DNA of 12,717 bases from Discostella pseudostelligera (lineage: Eukaryota > Bacillariophyta > Thalassiosirophyceae > Thalassiosirales > Thalassiosiraceae), in the NCBI GenBank assembly GCA_036940085.1, contig JALLBK010000993.1, positions 1-12,717 on the forward strand. The letters run 5' to 3'. Made by a program: the position numbers and the translations under genes. Under the pieces are notes generated by a model, which was not told the origin of the DNA, made no database searches, and worked only from the letters and a program-made list of their open reading frames with translations. Below are positions 8,528-12,717 of the stretch, one piece after another (within the stretch, counting starts at the first letter, position 1; every line of letters begins with the position of its first letter).

Positions 8528-10375
8528 ATGACGACCGTCGATAGGCCAGTAGATATAAAGACATTGGACCACATGGCGGCGTCGACTGTGGTCTCGGAGG
8601 TCACAATTCCTCCGGTCGTGGCGTCGTCGCAAGAGCAGCCCAGACACAAGAAGCTCGTTAATGTCACCGTCACCATATTGAGCATCGCCGGGCTTTTTCT
8701 CGAGGATGTCGGCGCCGGAACGAAGAAGAGAGGAGGTATCATGGCTGGAAATTTCTCTATTCGAAACAGTAAAAATGGATCTAGCGGCTTTGGCTCTCCA
8801 TCGAGGAAGATCAAAACAGATGAGAGTGCGAGTGAGACCGACAGCTCAACATTGACTGCGAGTACGTCTCGGGATAGCAGTGCAGTAAATACTTCTACTT
8901 CTACCTCGGCCACGAAAGTTGTGGCGTCTTTGTCGCGTGTTATTAAGAACAAGAATGTCATGGTTCATTTGTCAAGTATGCCACTGACGGTGCCTGAAAC
9001 CAACGACAAGGGCAGATCGGCGAAGAAGAATAGCGAAATGAATGCAATCAGCTCTGTTGTTCAGTGGCTAGAACAGCAGGAGGAGGATTCGCCTGGATAC
9101 AAACAACGGGAGCCATCCTCGTATCAATTCCAACTCGCCTTTCATGCCGAGTATTCCACCGCCAAAGCGCGATTTGTACCTCAGCTTGTTCCTATCCAAA
9201 TTTCGATTTCTCGTTTTGGTCGAATGTATAAAATCGGAACTGCCCAACTCCTTGTATCTGGGGAAGAAAATGGTGACTCGAGCATCGCGGTTCCAGTCAC
9301 AAGTTGCTATCATTTCGGCACACTGAAGAGTAACAAATTCAAGGGCATTTTGAGTGGCAGTTTGACGAAAAGTACCAAAGACAAGGCAATGCGTATGCTA
9401 GCGCTCAAGGGCGATACACTCAAGTGTGGATTGGATCCAAATGCCACGTTGAGGGTACTGGTTCATGTTAGTGAACCCATCTGTGAAACGTTGGAGATTA
9501 GTCCCAAGTTAAACGTGACGATGATCCCAAGTAATGTGCAAGCCAAGATGTCGCCAACACGACCAGAGCCAACAACACGCACTCCGACACCGAAAGAGGA
9601 GCCAGAGAGTCAACAAGCGGATGGAACCACCGCTGACAATGACGTTCCATCTGACATCTGGGAGTATAATCCAATCCTAGCGACGATTGTTGTGAATAGA
9701 CCAGACTATGGTATCAACGATGCGAATAATGGCTCTCTGTTCAGAGTAGTCACCGAGAGTGAGGATTATGACGACAATCATGATCATGATGAACCAAGTT
9801 GCTCCTCGAGCGCATATATGAGCGCGATTGATGAGAATCGTTATCCGTCAAAGCATGGCATGTCCACCCGTTCTTCCAGCACAGCCACCATGACAACAAC
9901 TAGTTCAGTCTCGATACTGTCTGATCTAACAGATGGACATTCCTGGCTTTCACAGACAGGTATTGAGGTGATACCGTATTCCGCGTTCGACCCCGTGAAT
10001 GAGCAGGTACGCTTGCAGTCAATTTCACACGATGTGAAAGCTGATAATGAGTACGACTCTGTGTCAGAAGACTCTGCGTCAGAAGAGACTCATACCACCG
10101 AAATTTCATTTGGACGGGCATCAACGACTTCCTCCCACATTATTCATCCATCCACTACAAAAGCCGCAACGAAGTCATGGCATCAAAGGCTCGCTTGCGG
10201 TTTGCCCGTCTGTGGTGCTGATGTGTACAACGATTCCACCAAGTCGGTATCGGCTGTAAAACAATATGGTTCTATGTCGCCTAATTGGCTACGAATGACA
10301 GGGAAGTGTGAATCATTGGTCGATCATGATTACGATGAGGATAGCTCATCGAGCGAATCGAGCTCAGATTCATAG
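8528..10375 (+). CDS. Uncharacterised protein with possible C2-like beta domain and Ser/acidic tail, 615 aa, single exon
   Basis: I do not recognise a named family. The segment KLVNVTVTILSIAGLF (42-57) looks like the opening strand of a C2-type sandwich of the NT-C2 kind. A Ser/Thr-rich insert follows (about 75-130). Further strand-like segments are NVMVHLSS (143-150), SYQFQLAFHAEYS (198-210), VPIQISISRFGRMYKIGTA (221-239), SSIAVPVTSCYHF (251-263) and NATLRVLVHVSEP (305-317). That order, with a basic GRMYKIG stretch before an alternating hydrophobic strand, fits a C2-like domain of roughly 275 residues interrupted by a disordered insert. Residues from about 335 are low-complexity (PTRPEPTTRTPTPKEEPE, Ser/Asp/Glu/His-rich), and the end is DYDEDSSSSESSSDS. 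There is no signal peptide or membrane helix, so a soluble cytoplasmic or membrane-peripheral protein is inferred. Starts at M16 or M72 cannot be excluded, but M72 would remove the first strand. Confidence 0.75.
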   Translation: MTTVDRPVDIKTLDHMAASTVVSEVTIPPVVASSQEQPRHKKLVNVTVTILSIAGLFLEDVGAGTKKRGGIMAGNFSIRNSKNGSSGFGSPSRKIKTDESASETDSSTLTASTSRDSSAVNTSTSTSATKVVASLSRVIKNKNVMVHLSSMPLTVPETNDKGRSAKKNSEMNAISSVVQWLEQQEEDSPGYKQREPSSYQFQLAFHAEYSTAKARFVPQLVPIQISISRFGRMYKIGTAQLLVSGEENGDSSIAVPVTSCYHFGTLKSNKFKGILSGSLTKSTKDKAMRMLALKGDTLKCGLDPNATLRVLVHVSEPICETLEISPKLNVTMIPSNVQAKMSPTRPEPTTRTPTPKEEPESQQADGTTADNDVPSDIWEYNPILATIVVNRPDYGINDANNGSLFRVVTESEDYDDNHDHDEPSCSSSAYMSAIDENRYPSKHGMSTRSSSTATMTTTSSVSILSDLTDGHSWLSQTGIEVIPYSAFDPVNEQVRLQSISHDVKADNEYDSVSEDSASEETHTTEISFGRASTTSSHIIHPSTTKAATKSWHQRLACGLPVCGADVYNDSTKSVSAVKQYGSMSPNWLRMTGKCESLVDHDYDEDSSSSESSSDS

Positions 10376-10716
10376 ATTTTGGAATGGGAATTCAATGTTT
10401 AGTCATACTAACTTAATTAGTACTCCTATTATGCCGTTTCCATAATCTTCTCACTTTCTAATGCTCTCGCAGGATCGTGAAAAATCGATGCAATGAACGA
10501 GGTTGGATAGTATTGAATGAGTACTAGACGAGGTACGATGTTGTCCCAAATCCACTGCCGCTGCAGGAAGCAGTATCGTGGAGTCGAATCCAAACATTTT
10601 CTTCCCGCCATTTTCGCCTCATGCTGATGACGCAACAAAAAAGCATCCGGCCGGCCGACCGACGCGACGCCGAACGCCGCCGACGACGACGACGACGCAA
10701 ATAACCGACCACGACC
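10376..10716. other. Intergenic region (341 bp): 3' flank of the C2-like gene and GC-rich 5' leader of the lumen-protein gene
   Basis: The left part is AT-rich (TTAGTCATACTAACTTAATTAG) as expected for a 3' region. The right part (about 10645-10700) is GC-rich with CCGGCCGGCCGACCGACGCG followed by repeated CGAC triplets. An upstream ATG at 10578 opens a frame out of register with ATG 10717 and runs past it to 10838. If transcribed, it could damp translation of the main gene. A minus-strand frame (10752-10429, 107 codons) also crosses this region. It has no recognisable domain. Confidence 0.55.
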
Positions 10717-11559
10717 ATGGCGATGAACCGTATTGGACATTCTTCTTGGCAAATTATCGCATTGCTTGCGCTGGCACTCCTCGCCGCAAGCTGCAATGCC
10801 TTCGCTGCTCGTGCCAGCCTAGCTGCACTGCGGAGTGAAAGTCGTGGAAATCGGCTCGTCGTTTCGGTGACGAACGACGTCGACGCTGGCGCTGGTGGCA
10901 GTATTCATCACCTCGCCGAAAGCCGTCGATCGGTCCTCTCTTCTATTCTCACCTCGGCTGTTGCTGTCGTCACGACCGCAGCGGGGATCTTTCCCAGTGA
11001 TGCATTCGCTGAGGCGGAAACTATGGAGAGAGGTGGTGTCCCGTTGACTCCCTTTAATTCATTGGCATTCAATTATCGCGGTGCGTTATATAATATTATT
11101 GGTTGGTGCTTTGCTATCCTTCATGCTTTGCTAATATATATTGATGCATCTCATGCAAATTATGGAAATTATTCTCTATGCGGACAAAACTCATCATCTT
11201 GAATTATATGGTACAAATCAACGTAACAACCTCTGTGCTCTGTGATTTCCTTCTCAGGAGGAGACAGTCCAACAGTTGACTCAACAACTCTCAACGAGGC
11301 ATCGATACCCTACTCGGAATTCTTGGATAAATTAAACTCGGGTGAAGTTGCATTTGTCGAATTTCTAGCCCCCAACGGTGATGCGGCCTACGTGACATTC
11401 AAAGCAAGTAGTACGTCACGAATTCGAATTGGGGAGGGTTATCCGATGGAAGACCCGTTAGGATGGAGCAGTCCTGCCTTCGTTATTAAGGCTGTGGCGA
11501 AGAAGGGTGTGCCTTACAAATTTGTAGTACCTGGATTAGACGACTCATTCAAAATGTAA
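10717..11559 (+). CDS. Thylakoid-lumen protein resembling the FtsH N-terminal (non-ATPase) domain, two exons (10717-11080 and 11258-11559), 221 aa
   Basis: The start ATG 10717 has a strong context (GACCATGG). Residues 9-28 are a hydrophobic signal peptide ending in SCNA-FAA, like the diatom ASAFAP plastid motif with Phe after the cut. A Ser/Arg-rich transit-like stretch follows (ARASLAALRSESRG). ESRRSVLSS at about 67-75 is a twin-arginine motif, then comes a hydrophobic segment ending DAFA-EA, a typical lumen processing site. The mature part has IPYSEFLDKLNSGEVAFVEF, close to the IxYSxFLxxVxxGxVxxV start of the FtsH N-terminal domain, and continues GDAAYVTFKAS. It stops after about 85 more residues (..PGLDDSFKM) with no AAA ATPase or HExxH protease. 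Inferred role: a lumenal stand-alone FtsH-like module, perhaps a partner of thylakoid FtsH in photosystem II repair. The FtsH likeness is moderate; the targeting reading is strong. Confidence 0.85.
11081..11257 (+). other. Intron (177 bp) of the lumen-protein gene, with a tandem acceptor
   Basis: The donor GTGCGT begins at 11081 after ..AAT TAT CGC G, and the acceptor TTCTCAG ends at 11257 (phase 1). The joint reads NYRG-GDSPT. A second AG follows three bases later (CAGGAG, 11255-11260), so use of either site keeps the frame and differs by one Gly. If the intron were retained, translation would end at 11200-11202 before the FtsH-like part. The intron is clearly more AT-rich than its exons. 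Confidence 0.9.
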
Positions 11560-11663
11560 GATTATAAGGCGGGGAGTGAGGATGGAGGATGGAGGAAGCG
11601 CTGCAATGCTGAGATATAGAATTAATACGATAATTCTTTAAGTCGATGCAACTAACTTATATC
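11560..11663. other. Short tail-to-tail intergenic gap
   Basis: These 104 bp separate the stop codons of the lumen-protein gene and the aldo/keto reductase and must hold both 3' ends. A small GAGGATG/GGAGGATGGAGG direct repeat occurs at about 11576-11596. No AATAAA is obvious on either strand, and no terminator can be called for a eukaryotic gene from sequence alone. Confidence 0.5.
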
Positions 11664-12707
11664 TCAAGGAATCGTCTCCCCAATTTCTCCTTCTCCGTTC
11701 CAATCTTTACCAAAACGATCTGAAGAGAAGATAGGAAGCCGGTTCCTCATGTGAATTCTATCAATCTCCCACATGATGTCGTCGCTCAGCAGCTTGCTCT
11801 TTGTAAAGTAATCAAGAGACTGCTGCAGCTGATCCATGTTCGAGTGCCCAACGAGTGTCGTCGTCACCATCGATCTCTGACGACACCAACGCAGCGATAA
11901 TTCTGTCAATGTCATCCCAGCTCGCCTCGCGATGTTGGCATACTCCTGAATAGCAGCCTGTGCCGCCTCGGTACGGTATCTATACAAAGTCCTACTCCAA
12001 CCAAGCTCATCCATGCGCCCACGAGGATTTTTGATCGCCTCAATGACCTTCTCCCGCTCAACATTATCCAATGCAGCTGGTTTTCCAATATATTTCCCTG
12101 TGAGCATTCCACCTGCCAAGGCATTATATGCCATAAAACCCACGTTCTCATTGTAGGGCGATGCAGCTTCGGCAACACCATTCTCTTCGCTCTTGCGATC
12201 GATTAAGGAAAAGTCACCCTGGATCGAACAGGGAGGCGTAACTCCAAGCGCTCGTGCGGTGCGAGTGCATCCCGTCAATCCATACGCATTGTCATTACAG
12301 AGTCCCCATCCACGAATCTTCCCATCATCTATCAAACCTTGCATAGCCAAGCACAAATCCTCAAAGCTCGTTGGTCCTCCATTGCCCCTCCAATACAATG
12401 ATTTGTCCGCCTCAATATTGTATGCAAGCGATTGACCCCAATTCGATTGTGGTGAATATCGTGCTGGCCAATGGAGTTGATATACATCCAAGTAGTCCAC
12501 ACCAAGACGTTTCAAGCTATCATCGCAATCACGTCGAATATTTTGTGGAGTGACATTGCGTCCACCAGTGATCTTACTTGCAATTACCACCTTTCGTCGA
12601 CTTTCGCCTTTATGAAGATTACGGCTTTTTATCCACTCGCCGATAACCAGTTCCGAATCTCCCTCTGATGCAGTCTTTCCATCGCTGGGGATGGGATATT
12701 GTTCAGC
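11664..12707 (-). CDS. Aldo/keto reductase (Tas/YghZ-like), 3' exon, 347 residues visible
   Basis: Aldo/keto reductases reduce carbonyls with NADPH in a TIM barrel, using a D-Y-K-H tetrad. This exon starts at AEQYP (catalytic Tyr, residue 4 of the visible part), then has VVIASKITGG (catalytic Lys45) and DVYQLHWP (catalytic His79). IRGWGLCNDNAYG, YNALAGGMLTGKY and TTLVGHSNMDQLQQSL are the usual barrel strands and cofactor-binding end. The AEQYPIP and LHWPARY forms match the Tas branch of the family, whose members are about 345 residues, so roughly the first 40-50 residues, including the catalytic Asp, lie beyond the right edge. The frame is open with no ATG, so this is not a complete gene; the GTG at 12590 is internal. 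No targeting signal is visible. The family call is firm. The substrate is unknown. Confidence 0.93.
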   Translation of the reverse strand, partial: AEQYPIPSDGKTASEGDSELVIGEWIKSRNLHKGESRRKVVIASKITGGRNVTPQNIRRDCDDSLKRLGVDYLDVYQLHWPARYSPQSNWGQSLAYNIEADKSLYWRGNGGPTSFEDLCLAMQGLIDDGKIRGWGLCNDNAYGLTGCTRTARALGVTPPCSIQGDFSLIDRKSEENGVAEAASPYNENVGFMAYNALAGGMLTGKYIGKPAALDNVEREKVIEAIKNPRGRMDELGWSRTLYRYRTEAAQAAIQEYANIARRAGMTLTELSLRWCRQRSMVTTTLVGHSNMDQLQQSLDYFTKSKLLSDDIMWEIDRIHMRNRLPIFSSDRFGKDWNGEGEIGETIP

Positions 12708-12717
12708 CTTGTGAGAG
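12708..12717 (-). other. Probable intron 3' end (splice acceptor) at the window edge
   Basis: On the minus strand the window opens CTCTCACAAG followed by GCT GAA CAA TAT. A pyrimidine-leaning stretch ending in AG sits exactly where the family expects ..DT before AEQYP. Direct translation gives SHK instead, so an acceptor at 12708-12709 is the better reading. Only ten intron bases are visible. Confidence 0.6.

Noticed and set aside
8473..8961. 162-codon minus-strand frame over the 5' part of the C2-like gene
   Set aside because: It lies opposite the coherent plus-strand protein and has no domain. It probably stays open because of the Ser/Thr-rich codons on the other strand.
10565..10590. Possible tRNA T-arm (GGAGTCGAATCC)
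   Set aside because: No acceptor stem, D arm or anticodon arm could be fitted on either side.

Overview
The window looks like nuclear DNA of a diatom or a close photosynthetic stramenopile. Genes lie on both strands at about 1.5-2 kb spacing. Three short GT-AG introns (91, 112 and 177 bp) can be placed because each joins two open frames into one sensible protein, and a fourth probably ends at the right edge. The proteins are rich in Ser, Thr, Asn and Gln runs. The protein encoded at 10717-11559 carries an N-terminal signal peptide with an ASAFAP-like cleavage site (SCNA-FAA), then a transit region, then a twin-arginine thylakoid signal. That layered address is expected for a plastid of secondary red-algal origin. 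No bacterial operon, rRNA, tRNA, CRISPR array or recognisable transposon was seen.

Layout, left to right. (1) 2-349 +: C-terminal end of a secreted or surface protein with a hydrophobic tail. (2) 4009-427 -: a two-exon gene for a 1163-residue nuclear-type protein of unknown family. (3) 4010-4191: a shared divergent promoter region with a degenerate CTCGGG repeat. (4) 4192-6820 +: a two-exon gene for a rhomboid intramembrane serine protease, with its intron immediately before the catalytic His codon. (5) 7645-7076 -: a small EF-hand protein with a mitochondrial-type leader. (6) 7646-8527: a long spacer with a perfect AT palindrome and a short tandem repeat. (7) 8528-10375 +: a 615-residue protein with a possible C2-like beta fold and a Ser/acidic tail. 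(8) 10717-11559 +: a two-exon gene for a thylakoid-lumen protein resembling the N-terminal non-ATPase domain of FtsH. (9) 12707-11664 -: the 3' exon of an aldo/keto reductase that runs off the right edge.

The genes do not form an evident pathway. Functional links between neighbours are limited to the divergent pair at about 4.1 kb and to tail-to-tail pairs at about 0.4, 6.9 and 11.6 kb. The most notable items are the rhomboid with large N- and C-terminal additions, the stand-alone FtsH-like lumen protein with a tandem (NAGNAG) splice acceptor, and the large uncharacterised nuclear-type protein that only becomes visible when two ORFs are joined. I found no convincing evidence of a wholly new multi-gene system.
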